From Thiohalophilus sp046483665 (GTDB taxonomy: Bacteria > Pseudomonadota > Gammaproteobacteria > UBA6429 > Thiohalophilaceae): a stretch of DNA of 64,000 nucleotides. Both the position numbers and the translations under genes were made by a program. Within the stretch, counting starts at the first letter, position 1. Each line of letters begins with the position of its first letter. Below the pieces are notes generated by a model. It saw nothing but the letters and a program-made list of their open reading frames with translations, was not told where the DNA came from and ran no database searches. Where the stretch lies: NCBI RefSeq assembly GCF_046483665.1, contig NZ_JAWOCR010000016.1:1-64000 (forward strand), read 5' to 3'. Below are positions 24,241 to 33,598 of the stretch, piece by piece.

Positions 24241-24954
24241 ATGGAAATCGCCCTGGTCAGTGCCTTTATCGTCGGTTTGTTCAGCGCGGTGCACTGTATC
24301 GGGATGTGTGGTGGCATTATCGGGGCGTTGACCTTCAGCCTGCCGGTGGAAATCCGTCAGCATCGCTGGCGTCTGCTGCCCTATATCTCGGCCTATAATC
24401 TCGGTCGCATTACCAGTTATACCGCCGCCGGTGCCTTGCTGGGCTGGCTGGGCGACAGCCTGTTCAATCTCATCAGCCCCGATTCGGGTCACCTGATTCT
24501 GCAGGGTGTTGCCAGCGCCATGATGGTCGGCATCGGCCTGTACCTGGCCGGCTGGTTTCCCCGTTTCGCCATGATCGAACATCTGGGCAAACCACTCTGG
24601 AACCGATTGCAACCCTGGGGACAGAAACTTATTCCGGTGCGCTCGCCCGGACAGGCCTGGCTGTTCGGCGTGGTCTGGGGCTGGCTGCCGTGCGGGCTGG
24701 TCTATTCCGCACTGATTATCTCAGGCACTGCAGGTGAGGCATTGTATGGCGCCCTGTTCATGCTGAGTTTTGGCGCCGGCACTTTGCCTTCGGTGATGGC
24801 TGCGGGTATATTAACCGGATGGATGGCAAGGTTGTCCCGCTTGAGCCAGATCAAAACGGCGGTGGGACTCCTGCTGATAGTATTGGCCGTAATCAGCTTT
24901 TACCTGACGTGGTCTCACGGCCATCAACATTTTGCTGCAGGGCAACACGTATGA
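24241..24954 (+). CDS. TauE/SafE-like (DsbD_2 family) membrane protein
   Basis: A 237-residue polytopic protein with six or more helices. The first helix carries LFSAVHCIGMCGGIIGAL; the HCxGMCGG motif is a hallmark of the family annotated as sulfite exporter TauE/SafE or DsbD_2. In many gammaproteobacteria this gene sits by the cbb3 oxidase maturation genes, and the Cys-Met-rich motif suggests metal, probably copper, handling. A second conserved block is GVVWGWLPCGLVYSAL. A His-rich tail (SHGHQHF) follows. The stop overlaps the next gene's ATG. The name of the family should not be read as proof of sulfite export. Confidence 0.8.
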   Translation: MEIALVSAFIVGLFSAVHCIGMCGGIIGALTFSLPVEIRQHRWRLLPYISAYNLGRITSYTAAGALLGWLGDSLFNLISPDSGHLILQGVASAMMVGIGLYLAGWFPRFAMIEHLGKPLWNRLQPWGQKLIPVRSPGQAWLFGVVWGWLPCGLVYSALIISGTAGEALYGALFMLSFGAGTLPSVMAAGILTGWMARLSRLSQIKTAVGLLLIVLAVISFYLTWSHGHQHFAAGQHV

Positions 24955-25904
24955 ACAACAGTGCATTCGACCATCTGCTGGGCCAGGCACCCGAATTTCT
25001 TGCCACCCTGCGCTCGGCGCAACTGATTGCCGCGACCGACGTTACAACTTTGATTACCGGCGAAACCGGCACCGGCAAAGAGCTGCTTGCCCAATCGATG
25101 CACGAAAGCAGTCGCCGACATGGCAGAGAGATGACCACGATCAACTGCGCTGCCCTGCCCGAGAATCTGGTCGAGGCCGAACTGTTCGGCTATCGACGGG
25201 GCGCCTTCACCGACGCCCGCCAGGATCAGCCGGGCAAATTCAAGGCCGCCGATGGAACAACCCTGTTCCTGGACGAAGTGGCTGAACTACCCCTGGCGGC
25301 CCAGGTCAAATTGCTGCGAGTACTCGAATCAGGGGAGATTCAACCCCTGGGACAGACAACGGCCGACAAGGTGGATGTTCGGGTCATTGCCGCGACCAAC
25401 CGGGACCTGTACGAACTGGTTCAGCAAGGCCGTTTCCGTGAAGACCTCTATTATCGTCTGAATGTCGTGCCACTGCATCTGCCACCATTGCGTGAACGTT
25501 TTGCCGACATCGAGTTGTTACTGGGCAGACTGACGGCCCGACTGGCTATCTATCATCGTCTGGATGCGCCGCGCTATACGACTCTGGCACTTGAGGCCTT
25601 GCAGGCCTATGCCTGGCCCGGCAATGTCCGCGAACTACGCAACTTCTGTGAACGCATGCTGGTGCTGATGCCCGGCAAGTCGATCGACGTTAGCAATCTT
25701 CCTGCCGATATAACCCGCCAGCAACCACAGGGGGATGCATTACAATTGCCTTCCCGTGGCGTCCAACTCGACAAACTTGAGGCCTGCATGATTCGCCAGG
25801 CCCTGGAGCGGGTCAAAAGCAATCAGAGCAAGGCCGCCCGTCTGCTCGGCATCACCCGCAGCGCGCTGATCTATCGCATGAAAAAATACGCGATCGAATC
25901 CTAG
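24951..25904 (+). CDS. Sigma-54-interacting AAA+ activator without receiver domain
   Basis: A 317-residue protein made of an AAA+ domain and a Fis-type helix-turn-helix, similar in build to PspF. Walker A is ITGETGTGKE near residue 36, Walker B is TTLFLDEVAEL, the sensor region is VRVIAATNRDL, the arginine-finger region is FREDLYYRLNVVPL, and the DNA-binding helix is KAARLLGITRSALIYRMKK. The sigma-54 contact loop reads GAFTDA rather than GAFTGA. There is no N-terminal sensor, so activity must be set by a partner protein. It is coupled (ATGA) to the TauE-like gene. Confidence 0.88.
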   Translation: MNNSAFDHLLGQAPEFLATLRSAQLIAATDVTTLITGETGTGKELLAQSMHESSRRHGREMTTINCAALPENLVEAELFGYRRGAFTDARQDQPGKFKAADGTTLFLDEVAELPLAAQVKLLRVLESGEIQPLGQTTADKVDVRVIAATNRDLYELVQQGRFREDLYYRLNVVPLHLPPLRERFADIELLLGRLTARLAIYHRLDAPRYTTLALEALQAYAWPGNVRELRNFCERMLVLMPGKSIDVSNLPADITRQQPQGDALQLPSRGVQLDKLEACMIRQALERVKSNQSKAARLLGITRSALIYRMKKYAIES

Positions 25905-25914
25905 TCACCAGGAA

Positions 25915-26057
25915 CTAAATAGAGGTTCCGAATACCCGATCACTTTGTTCAAAAGATTGCTTCGCTTCGCTCGCAATGACCCAAAATAGAGAGGTCATTG
26001 CGAGGAACAACGTGACGAAGCAATCTCTCTGGACTGGTATTCGGAACCTCTATTTAG
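25915..26057. mobile_element. 143-bp inverted-repeat element (MITE-like), copy 1
   Basis: Termini are CTAAATAGAGGTTCCGAATA and TATTCGGAACCTCTATTTAG, perfect inverted repeats of 22 bp. Internal GATTGCTTCG/CGAAGCAATC and GCAATGAC/GTCATTGC also pair, so the whole can fold as one long hairpin. Copy 2 is at 60991-61133. It sits 10 bp after the activator gene's stop codon. AGTCACCAGG before and AGTCACCCGG after may be a duplicated target. Confidence 0.85.
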
Positions 26058-26119
26058 TCACCCGGTTAGAAGCGTAATTATCCTGTTGCCGCACTCCGTA
26101 CTGCGGCAAAACATTCGAT

Positions 26120-28195
26120 TTAGAATACAATATTCACCTTGGCCCAGTAGGAGCGCCCCGGCTCGTTGACCTGGATGACGGTGGTATCAAAGGCACTGGG
26201 CTTGTTCAGGTGTTCGGCATAGGTCTTGTCGGTGACGTTATCGATACCGAAGCTGACGGTTTTCTGCTTGGCAAATTGATAGTGGCCATACAGGTTATAA
26301 ACAGCAAACCCCGGTGTCTGCCCGGCATCGAGACCGCTGCCGGTATTGATGTCATCGTCCACCCGGGTCTGCTGGGCAACAGCCCGAACTTCACCGCCGA
26401 ACATCCAAACCGCCTCACGATATTCCAGGCTGACGGTACCTTCCAGCGGCGGTGTCTGGGCGATGGGACGTGAGTCGGTGGTATTGGTGGCATGCACATA
26501 AGCCACGTTAAGATCGCTCCTCCAACGTTTGTTCCACTGGTAAGTGCCTTCCAGGTCGATACCGTAAAGTTCCGCATCCACATTACGATAGATGGTAGCC
26601 AGATCCGATAGCAGTATCCCGCCCTGGCCCCGGGCCCGATCCCGCAAGATGTAATCGTTGACCTGATCGTAATAAACAGTCAGTGAACCACGGTATTGCT
26701 CTGCCTGATGTTCCAGACCGACATCCAGCTGATGATGAGCTTCAGGGTCCAGGGTTGGATTACCCACCCACCTCTTGCTGGCCGTACTGTTGGTTGCCGC
26801 CATAAACCGTTCGGTCGCATCGGCGGTCCGCATGGTCCGGCTCAGGCCGGCAAACAGGGTAGTGCTGTTGTTTGCCAATTGATGCTCAAAACGCAGCAGT
26901 GCACCCACATTGGTTTCATCCTGCGGCGTTGCCGTGGTCCCGTAGTAGTTATTGTAGAGGGTATTCGGACTGACGGCCCATGGCATTGAATTCATGGGAT
27001 CCAGACTCGCCTTGCTGGCCGAGGCATCCACCTGATCGACCCGCAATCCCATAATGTAACGCTGTTGCGGTGTGATTTCCGCGGCATACTCGGCGACCAC
27101 GCCCCATTGCTCGATACTGACGCCTGGCCACATGTAGGCACTGATCACAGTCGGCACCGTACCGGCAGAAGCCATATAGCGGGCCGCATCGCGGTCATTT
27201 TGCATGACATCCAGTCCCAGCGTGAGCAGGCCATCGCCCAGCACCAGATCACCTTTGATCTTGCCACCCGCGGTATCCGACGCGGAAGACACTCGCGCCC
27301 ACATCATGGTATTGGTCCGCAATGAATAGTTATCCATTACATGTTCGATGGCCGAGCTGTACAGCTCGGTTTCGATACCGCTGAAACTTCCCGGTCCGGT
27401 TTGTGATTCGTAACCCAGCGTGATCAGGTCGTGGTCAGTGACAGGCGCATCCATCCCGGCACCGGCATAGAGAATATCCTCACCCCGGACCGCCTCGGCA
27501 CTCAGCGACAATTTACTGACGGCATCGGGACGCCAGGCGAGTTCCACCAGGGCACTGTTTTCATCGTACCCGGAGCGCACTTCATTGCCGTCACCATCCT
27601 CATAGGGATCGGCGGATTTGCCGGCAATGATACCGCGCATATAGCCCTTTTCCCCTCCGCTGGCGACGTCGGCATGCGCGTTCCAGGCATCTCCATTGCT
27701 GACATACCCGGCGCCAAGTTCGATACGGCTGTTCTCGCCCGGTTCGAACTCGGGATCCTGGCGCTCGAATAACACCGTGCCGCCTGAACCACCGGCACCG
27801 TATAACAGGCTCTGGACTCCCCTGATGACCGTCAGTTGATCATACCTGGCCGTACCGGCATACGCCGAGGCCGGGTCCATGCGATTGGGACAGCCACCGA
27901 AGACATAGGCACCATCGAGCAACACGTTAAGCTGATTATGCTTATGTCCGCGGATTACCGGATCGATGCCGTGCCCGCCCATCTTGACGCCGGTAATACC
28001 GGGTATGGAGCTCAACCAGTCGCCACCATCGGCGGGACTGCGGCCGGAGATGTCGTCGGCCAAAAGCACACGAGTCCCCGGTGTAACTGTTCTTGATGCT
28101 TCAACAACCACTTCCGATACGCCCGTTGTTTCGGACAAAGCCACCCCTGTGTTGACGAACAGTGCGATAAATAAAATTTTTTTATACATCTTCAC
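26120..28195 (-). CDS. TonB-dependent copper receptor (OprC/NosA-like)
   Basis: A 691-residue outer-membrane receptor with a signal peptide (about 1-21). The plug domain has VIRGHKHNQLNVLLDGAYVF, followed by GGCPNRMDPAS, the C-x3-M copper-binding signature of OprC-type receptors. The 22-strand barrel ends with GRSYWAKVNIVF, whose last residue is aromatic as expected. It would import copper across the outer membrane. It is the last gene of an operon with tonB, a PepSY protein and a second receptor, and lies opposite a copper export gene set. Confidence 0.88.
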   Translation of the reverse strand: MKMYKKILFIALFVNTGVALSETTGVSEVVVEASRTVTPGTRVLLADDISGRSPADGGDWLSSIPGITGVKMGGHGIDPVIRGHKHNQLNVLLDGAYVFGGCPNRMDPASAYAGTARYDQLTVIRGVQSLLYGAGGSGGTVLFERQDPEFEPGENSRIELGAGYVSNGDAWNAHADVASGGEKGYMRGIIAGKSADPYEDGDGNEVRSGYDENSALVELAWRPDAVSKLSLSAEAVRGEDILYAGAGMDAPVTDHDLITLGYESQTGPGSFSGIETELYSSAIEHVMDNYSLRTNTMMWARVSSASDTAGGKIKGDLVLGDGLLTLGLDVMQNDRDAARYMASAGTVPTVISAYMWPGVSIEQWGVVAEYAAEITPQQRYIMGLRVDQVDASASKASLDPMNSMPWAVSPNTLYNNYYGTTATPQDETNVGALLRFEHQLANNSTTLFAGLSRTMRTADATERFMAATNSTASKRWVGNPTLDPEAHHQLDVGLEHQAEQYRGSLTVYYDQVNDYILRDRARGQGGILLSDLATIYRNVDAELYGIDLEGTYQWNKRWRSDLNVAYVHATNTTDSRPIAQTPPLEGTVSLEYREAVWMFGGEVRAVAQQTRVDDDINTGSGLDAGQTPGFAVYNLYGHYQFAKQKTVSFGIDNVTDKTYAEHLNKPSAFDTTVIQVNEPGRSYWAKVNIVF

Positions 28196-28213
28196 TCCTG
28201 CTGACTTGAATTA

Positions 28214-28921
28214 TCATTCATCTCGTAATAAGAACCTCACCGGCACCTCGACCGAGGTCGAGACGGCATCGTCCTGACGCCGGGCAGGGCGAAACTTCCA
28301 GCGTTCCACAGCACGAATCGCGGAATTGTCGAGCACACGATAACCGGAACTTTGAGACACGCTGACACTGGACACCTCTCCTTTGGCCGTCACTTGCACA
28401 AGTAAAATGACCGTTCCTTCCATCCCTCGTCGACGTGCTGATATAGGGAAAACAGGTTTGGGGTTATGCATGGCGAAGGGTTTGCTATCCGCCTGTACGA
28501 AGGTATTTGCTGCCACGTGTTTCTTTTCAGGTTTGTCCTCGACGCTGGCATTTTCAGAATTGACGATATCAGCCTTCTTTTCGGTTTTCGTCTGTCGGGG
28601 TTCAGGTGTTACTTCTTTTTCTTCTCTGCTTTCTATGGCAGATTCCTTCTCGTGCTTTTTTTGATTTTGTGTCGTATCCGGTTCATGCTGGTTATCTTCC
28701 ACTTGCGGTTTTTCGCTCTCTTCCAGCCCGGCAACCAGATTGACATTAAGCCAGCCCGGGAACTCGGGCGCCTGAACAGGTTTCAATGGCCACCAGTAAA
28801 GTAACACCAGCACATGAATCGCTATTGCCACCAAAAGAGCAATACTGATGCGAAAAATCGGCGGCGCGGAATAACTGTGAAAGCAGAGATTTGTTCCTAA
28901 ATCCACTTCTTCCTCCACCAT
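28214..28921 (-). CDS. TonB-family energy transducer
   Basis: A 235-residue TonB. It has a short cytoplasmic N-terminus, a membrane helix (ISIALLVAIAIHVLVLLYWW) and a long charged Glu/Lys-rich linker (about residues 75-140) in place of the usual Pro-rich one. The C-terminal TonB domain contains PVFPISARRRGMEGTVILLV, VSQSSGYRVLDNSAIRAVER and WKFRPARR. It delivers proton-motive energy to receptors. ExbB and ExbD are not in the window. It overlaps the upstream PepSY gene by 25 bp and is dedicated, by position, to the two flanking receptors. Confidence 0.92.
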   Translation of the reverse strand: MVEEEVDLGTNLCFHSYSAPPIFRISIALLVAIAIHVLVLLYWWPLKPVQAPEFPGWLNVNLVAGLEESEKPQVEDNQHEPDTTQNQKKHEKESAIESREEKEVTPEPRQTKTEKKADIVNSENASVEDKPEKKHVAANTFVQADSKPFAMHNPKPVFPISARRRGMEGTVILLVQVTAKGEVSSVSVSQSSGYRVLDNSAIRAVERWKFRPARRQDDAVSTSVEVPVRFLLRDE

Positions 28922-30396
28922 CTCATCAATCCTGTGACGACAAGAATGATGGCCAGGATGGCGAACAGATCATTGACCCATTTCCACTGCTTGTGGATTA
29001 AAACACCGCTATGCAAACCATCGACAATGTAATACCAGGGAACGTATTTCAGATCCGGAAAGTGTGGCGAAACACGTTCAAAGCTACCGCCAATAGTCCC
29101 TTTGCGTAACCCGTCTCGATTGAGGATCAGCCACGTTTGGTCATCGAGCCAGACAGCATCGCTTGGCATGTGTCCGGCGCCGCTAACGACACGCCACGCG
29201 CTGGTATGGTCTTCCCGATACAGATTAGGCCCGCCCATACCGCCCAGAAATAATCCTGCATCACTGCGGGTCAGGCTCCAGACAAACCATGATCTGCCCT
29301 CGGGGAAGCGTTCCCTTATCCAGGTCTCACCATTATCTTTACTGGTGAACATACCCAGGCGCGTACCAATACTGAGATGTTGCGCCTGATCCGGATAGGC
29401 GGTAACGCTGTATATTTCCTGATCAAGACTTCGAAGTGTATAGACCGGCGGCTGCCACGGGCGAGAGATCGTGGTTTGTTTCATCCAGCCGATCAAGGCA
29501 TCGTTGTGGTCCAGAAAGATACCAGTAATCGATAAATAAATAATCGGAATAAAGGTTACCAGCCCCAGCAACGGCGCATGCAGGCGGAACAGCCAGCGGA
29601 TCGTCTGTTTCTTATGCTGTCGTCCTACAGTGATTCCCTGTCGTTTTTTCTTGCGCCAGTACTTCGGCAAGAAGAAAAACAACACTCCGCTCAATGGGAT
29701 CAAAAACATCGCCACTCCCGCGGCATCACTCCACCATAACGAGAATGGCGCAGTGAAAACACCCCGTCCATAGTGCAAGTCTCGGACAAAGCGGGATAAC
29801 GTGATTGAATCTGGCAATTGTTTTTGGTCCGGCGCGACAGGGTCGATAAAGACGACATGACCATCGATTGCGTCGAATCGAAACAACTGTGAACGATTAA
29901 CAACACCAATCAGTTCTGAAGCCTCACTTCCCAGGGCCAGGTCGGTGACACGCTGCCCGTTCAAAACGGAACGAGCTGCTGTCAATCCACAATCATCGGA
30001 ACGCCACATCCCCGAGTCTGTTGCCAGCCATAATACGGCATCAGGTTCCTTCCCGATGAACTGCGCTGCATACAATTGCGGTTGTTCAGTTCTGCCGATA
30101 AAATCGGTCCGGTTCCAGATTTTCCCACCATCGCGACTTCCCCATGTCCCATGCTGGCCACCGGTGATATGACAATCATCGAGCTGCGGGTTAACCTGAT
30201 AAATTTTGAATGGTGCGCTCCGGGCCCGCTCACGAATATTTTCCGGCAGTACAGTCGGATTGAGCCCCGATTGCCACAACCAGGCCCAGGTATCCCGGTG
30301 ATCCAGCAGCAGACCGGTGATTCCGAGCACCGTCAGCCAGAGTGCCGCGAACAATCCCAGCCATTTGTGGATGCGATGCAGCGTCCACTTTTTCAT
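28897..30396 (-). CDS. PepSY-associated TM protein with BNR-like repeats
   Basis: A 499-residue inner-membrane protein with an internal duplication. Each half opens with a His-containing helix of the PepSY-TM type: HRIHKWLGLFAALWLTVLGI with ITGLLLDHRD, and later FRLHAPLLGLVTFIPIIYLS with ITGIFLDHND. Each helix is followed by periplasmic sequence with Asp-box-like motifs (SRDGGKIW, SKDNGETW), as in beta-propellers. Such proteins often accompany siderophore or metal receptors as putative reductases. The ATG at 30396 is preferred; a TTG at 30417 overlapping the preceding stop is possible. Confidence 0.8.
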   Translation of the reverse strand: MKKWTLHRIHKWLGLFAALWLTVLGITGLLLDHRDTWAWLWQSGLNPTVLPENIRERARSAPFKIYQVNPQLDDCHITGGQHGTWGSRDGGKIWNRTDFIGRTEQPQLYAAQFIGKEPDAVLWLATDSGMWRSDDCGLTAARSVLNGQRVTDLALGSEASELIGVVNRSQLFRFDAIDGHVVFIDPVAPDQKQLPDSITLSRFVRDLHYGRGVFTAPFSLWWSDAAGVAMFLIPLSGVLFFFLPKYWRKKKRQGITVGRQHKKQTIRWLFRLHAPLLGLVTFIPIIYLSITGIFLDHNDALIGWMKQTTISRPWQPPVYTLRSLDQEIYSVTAYPDQAQHLSIGTRLGMFTSKDNGETWIRERFPEGRSWFVWSLTRSDAGLFLGGMGGPNLYREDHTSAWRVVSGAGHMPSDAVWLDDQTWLILNRDGLRKGTIGGSFERVSPHFPDLKYVPWYYIVDGLHSGVLIHKQWKWVNDLFAILAIILVVTGLMRWWRKKWI

Positions 30397-30413
30397 TATC
30401 CTGCTGCCGGCAT

Positions 30414-32495
30414 TCAAAAGCTATAGCTCATCCCGAGATACGCTGTGCGCGGCATACCAGGTGCAAACTCTCTGCCATCTCGACCGAGTGAAGCAGTTGT
30501 GGCATAACGCTCATCCAGCAAGTTCATGATGCGGCCGTACAGTTTCAGTTCATCATTTACCGGATAACTCGCACGCAGATTGAACAGGCTATGACCACTG
30601 TATTTCTCGGTGTTAGCATCGTCCAGCCAGTAACTACCCAGTCTCGTCCATTCCAGCTCGACTTTTCCACCATTGAGTACAGGTGCGACATAACCCAGTC
30701 GTGTATTGACTATCAGCCTGGGTGCATCTGATATTTCATTGCCGCTATAGTCGGTTGTCGAGTTCGGGCGCCATTCTTCATAACTGTGTTTGGCGTAGCT
30801 TGCGGCAATATTCAGACTCACATCCTTTGCAAGTTCTCCACTGAGGCCTGTCTCGATGCCCCGGTGCAGGGTCTCCCCGGCATTCATCGTTTCCCGGGTC
30901 TTATTCGGATATTCATACGTAACGATGTCGTCTCGCTTGCGCATATTGTACAGGGCAAGATCGTATTTCCATCCATTCCATTCACCCCGAATACCTGTTT
31001 CGATACTCTGTACCTTGACCGGCTTGAGATTCTCGCTGTTTATCGTCCTGCCGGGCCTAAAGAGCTGCCCCTCAGAAGGTACGCGAAACGCCTCGCGGTA
31101 GGCCGCAAACCCCGAGTGCTTTCGATTGAATCGATAAGTCAGGCCCAGCTTGGGACTCAGGCGACTGAAATCAACTGTTGTATCGGAAACGTGTTTATAA
31201 GTCAGTGGGAATGAGGTGCTCGCGGGGTTTATGACAATATCATCGTCCGACATCTTGTTGTTATAATCGTAACGAAGGTCATCATAGCGCAGTCCCAGCG
31301 TGACCCGGGTTTTCTCAGACGGCGAGAATTCGCCATGCACATAGGGTGATATTCCGGAAAAAGTGACATCATAGTCATACAGCTTGGTTGTCACTGTATA
31401 GCTGTCATAGATATCGCCGGTCTGCGTGGCATCAATACTGTAATCGACCCGGCTTCCGGGGCTGTAATCCAGGTCCGCACCAACAATCACACGCGTCTGC
31501 ATCGGCGAAAAATCCATGCGGTGTTTTAACAGTAAACCGACCGAATCGTTTTTAGTATCCCAGATGGAGGGATCAAAAGAAAATGACCAGTTAGGCATCA
31601 ACTCCATGCTGTTTGAACGAAAGTAGGGGATCACACTGGTCAGCGTATCGCTGCTTTCTTTGGAATAATCCATCGACAGACGTAATGCCTCTACGCGCCG
31701 ATAGGATATCGGGGTGTAATTCTCGGTTGGATTGTTCAGGTAGTCTGTTTCCGAAAGACGGGACGACCCCGCTGTTTGCTGATCAATATTCGAATAGGCC
31801 AGAACGGTTTTCAGCGCGGCTCCACTTTCAAGGATTCGATCCCATCTACCGTTAACACTCTGCCGGTCATACTCGGTGTTTTCTCGCCAGCCGTCTGTAT
31901 GGGTCAGATTGACGTCAGCACGGTAACCATCCATTTCCTTACCCGTACCGGCACTGAGCAGCAATCGACGCCAGCCGTGCTCACCGGCTTCCAGATCGAC
32001 CGACACTTCCGGTTCCAGCGGGGTCGGCCGGGTTTCGATATTGATCACCCCCCCGATAGCATCGCTACCATACAGCGCCGAACCGGGTCCTTTCATAACC
32101 TCGATTTGTGACGCCTGGGGCAGATTCACCTCATACAGGGCATTGTGATTGAAAAATCCCGTGGAACGGATCGGTATGCCGTCCTCAAGATACAAATAGA
32201 CAGGGCGAGTCGTCAGCGGCTGGCGAATCGCGCTCATGTGTCCCTCGCCCGAGGTGACATTTACATGCGCCCCCGGTATCCGGCCCATTACCTCGGAGGG
32301 ATGCGCGGGCTTCACTTGCTGGACTTCATCACCATCAACCCGACCGCTGCTATGCGTTGAGTCGTGTATGGACTGTGCTTCTCGTGTAGCCGTAACGGTG
32401 ACTTCATCAAGTTTATCCATGTTTATCTTTTCGTCAGCGGTGATCGGCGACAGTACGAGTGCCCCACAAACCCACCCCAGTATCGCTTTATACAT
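30414..32495 (-). CDS. TonB-dependent receptor (siderophore/metal type)
   Basis: A 693-residue receptor with a signal peptide (about residues 1-20), a TonB-box-like DEVTVTATR, and a plug with YLYLEDGIPIRSTGFF, IEVMKGPGSALYGSDAIGG and VINIETRP. The barrel ends LGMSYSF with C-terminal Phe. The ligand cannot be told from sequence; it lacks the CxxxM copper signature of its operon partner. It is the first gene of the receptor-PepSY-TonB-receptor operon. The 633-bp upstream region has no recognisable Fur box. Confidence 0.9.
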   Translation of the reverse strand: MYKAILGWVCGALVLSPITADEKINMDKLDEVTVTATREAQSIHDSTHSSGRVDGDEVQQVKPAHPSEVMGRIPGAHVNVTSGEGHMSAIRQPLTTRPVYLYLEDGIPIRSTGFFNHNALYEVNLPQASQIEVMKGPGSALYGSDAIGGVINIETRPTPLEPEVSVDLEAGEHGWRRLLLSAGTGKEMDGYRADVNLTHTDGWRENTEYDRQSVNGRWDRILESGAALKTVLAYSNIDQQTAGSSRLSETDYLNNPTENYTPISYRRVEALRLSMDYSKESSDTLTSVIPYFRSNSMELMPNWSFSFDPSIWDTKNDSVGLLLKHRMDFSPMQTRVIVGADLDYSPGSRVDYSIDATQTGDIYDSYTVTTKLYDYDVTFSGISPYVHGEFSPSEKTRVTLGLRYDDLRYDYNNKMSDDDIVINPASTSFPLTYKHVSDTTVDFSRLSPKLGLTYRFNRKHSGFAAYREAFRVPSEGQLFRPGRTINSENLKPVKVQSIETGIRGEWNGWKYDLALYNMRKRDDIVTYEYPNKTRETMNAGETLHRGIETGLSGELAKDVSLNIAASYAKHSYEEWRPNSTTDYSGNEISDAPRLIVNTRLGYVAPVLNGGKVELEWTRLGSYWLDDANTEKYSGHSLFNLRASYPVNDELKLYGRIMNLLDERYATTASLGRDGREFAPGMPRTAYLGMSYSF

Positions 32496-33128
32496 CAGTT
32501 ATCCTGTCTGGTTATATTTTGAAGTACAAGTTAAGGAGCAATTTCCAGACCATAAAAAAACAAATATTATTCAACCAGATAGCATTTCCGCACTGCAAGA
32601 AAATGTTCAAAATCAAACAAAGGTGTTTGATAATAGACAACACCATAGCTGGTAAACGCGACCAGGCAGAGAAAAACAGGCCAAATCCTGTGAGGAAGTA
32701 TTGCCACGAACTAAACGGCAGTAACACCAGAAGATGGGGGATACCCGCAGCGGTGTAACGGGGAAGAGTCCTATAAGAGTCTTTTGTTGCGCCAGCTGGA
32801 GCGACACAAACATTATCCATTTATCGCGCCGCATCGACAGCTGGAAGGGAAGGCGTCGAGCCGCATCATACCGGGGAGCGACGGCCGACTGCAGGATATT
32901 GAATGCCTTATTGGCAACGACGTGTTTTGCGAAGCAGCCATCCATTCCGCCCGCGAAGCACAGCCACTTCCCCAACCGCCGACATCCCTGTCAGGTAAAG
33001 CGTTCGAATATGCTATGGAATATAAATTACGATAAGTATAACCAGTTGCCCTCCACCGGTCGCGGCTAAAAGCCCCTCCCACAAAGGCCAGGCCCAGCAC
33101 TTAGTACTTAGTACTTAGTACTCACTCT
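32496..33128. other. Long non-coding gap upstream of the receptor operon
   Basis: No gene is supported here. Frames on both strands lack ribosome-binding sites and family resemblance. A plus-strand stretch (about 32743-32860) has short matches to cobalamin-riboswitch boxes but no usable downstream gene. The right end holds half of a REP-like element (33056-33085) and an ACTTAGT heptamer array (33099-33124). Confidence 0.5.
33099..33124. repeat. Heptamer array, ACTTAGT unit
   Basis: About three and a half tandem ACTTAGT units right after the DUF302 gene's stop side. Confidence 0.85.
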
Positions 33129-33518
33129 TCAGGCCGAGATGCTATCGCATACCCGTTCCAGACGTGTTTTGACATCGCCGGCCAGCTCATGAATACCGGG
33201 TTGTTGCACCAGGTCCAGTACCGCCTGGGGATCCATGAATGCCACGGTGATTGAACCGTCGTCTTCTTCACGCACCACGACGTTACAGGGTAACAACAGA
33301 CCGATATCCGGCTCGGCGGTCAGGGCCTGGTTGGCCAGCGTCGGGTTACACGCACCAAGAATCTTGTAGGGTTTTTTATCGATATCCAGTTTCTTTTTCA
33401 TGACTGCCTTGACATCGATTTCGGTCAATACGCCGAACCCCTCTTCTTTCAGTGCTTCGGTAACTTTCTCAACGGCATCGTCAAAATTGCCTGAAACTTT
33501 TGTGTCGAATCCGTACAT
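33129..33518 (-). CDS. DUF302 domain protein
   Basis: A 129-residue cytoplasmic protein covering a whole DUF302 domain: AVEKVTEALKEEGFGVLTEI at the N-terminus, PYKILGACNPTLANQAL in the middle and IGLLLPCNVVVREE toward the end. Two cysteines (in GACNP and LPCNV) are typical of the family and may bind metal or heme. It is the last gene of the cus group, in which DUF302 proteins recur in other Proteobacteria. AAGGAG seven bases before the ATG supports the start. Function is unknown. Confidence 0.88.
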   Translation of the reverse strand: MYGFDTKVSGNFDDAVEKVTEALKEEGFGVLTEIDVKAVMKKKLDIDKKPYKILGACNPTLANQALTAEPDIGLLLPCNVVVREEDDGSITVAFMDPQAVLDLVQQPGIHELAGDVKTRLERVCDSISA

Positions 33519-33598
33519 AATCCACTCCTTCTGTAAAAATATCCTCAGCGTCGCCAGTTTTACCTGACAACATAGAAATTGCTAGCAACAAACAGGTT

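Noticed and set aside
32512..32820. 102-codon hydrophobic minus-strand frame just before the TonB receptor
   Set aside because: No ribosome-binding site, biased composition from A/T-rich DNA and no family resemblance. It is more likely leader or promoter DNA.
32743..32860. Cobalamin-riboswitch-like boxes (ACCCGCAGCGGTGTAACGG, GGGAAGGCGTCGAG) on the plus strand
   Set aside because: The receptor gene that could use it is on the other strand, no plus-strand gene follows, the first half of the aptamer cannot be aligned, and the spacing between boxes is too long.
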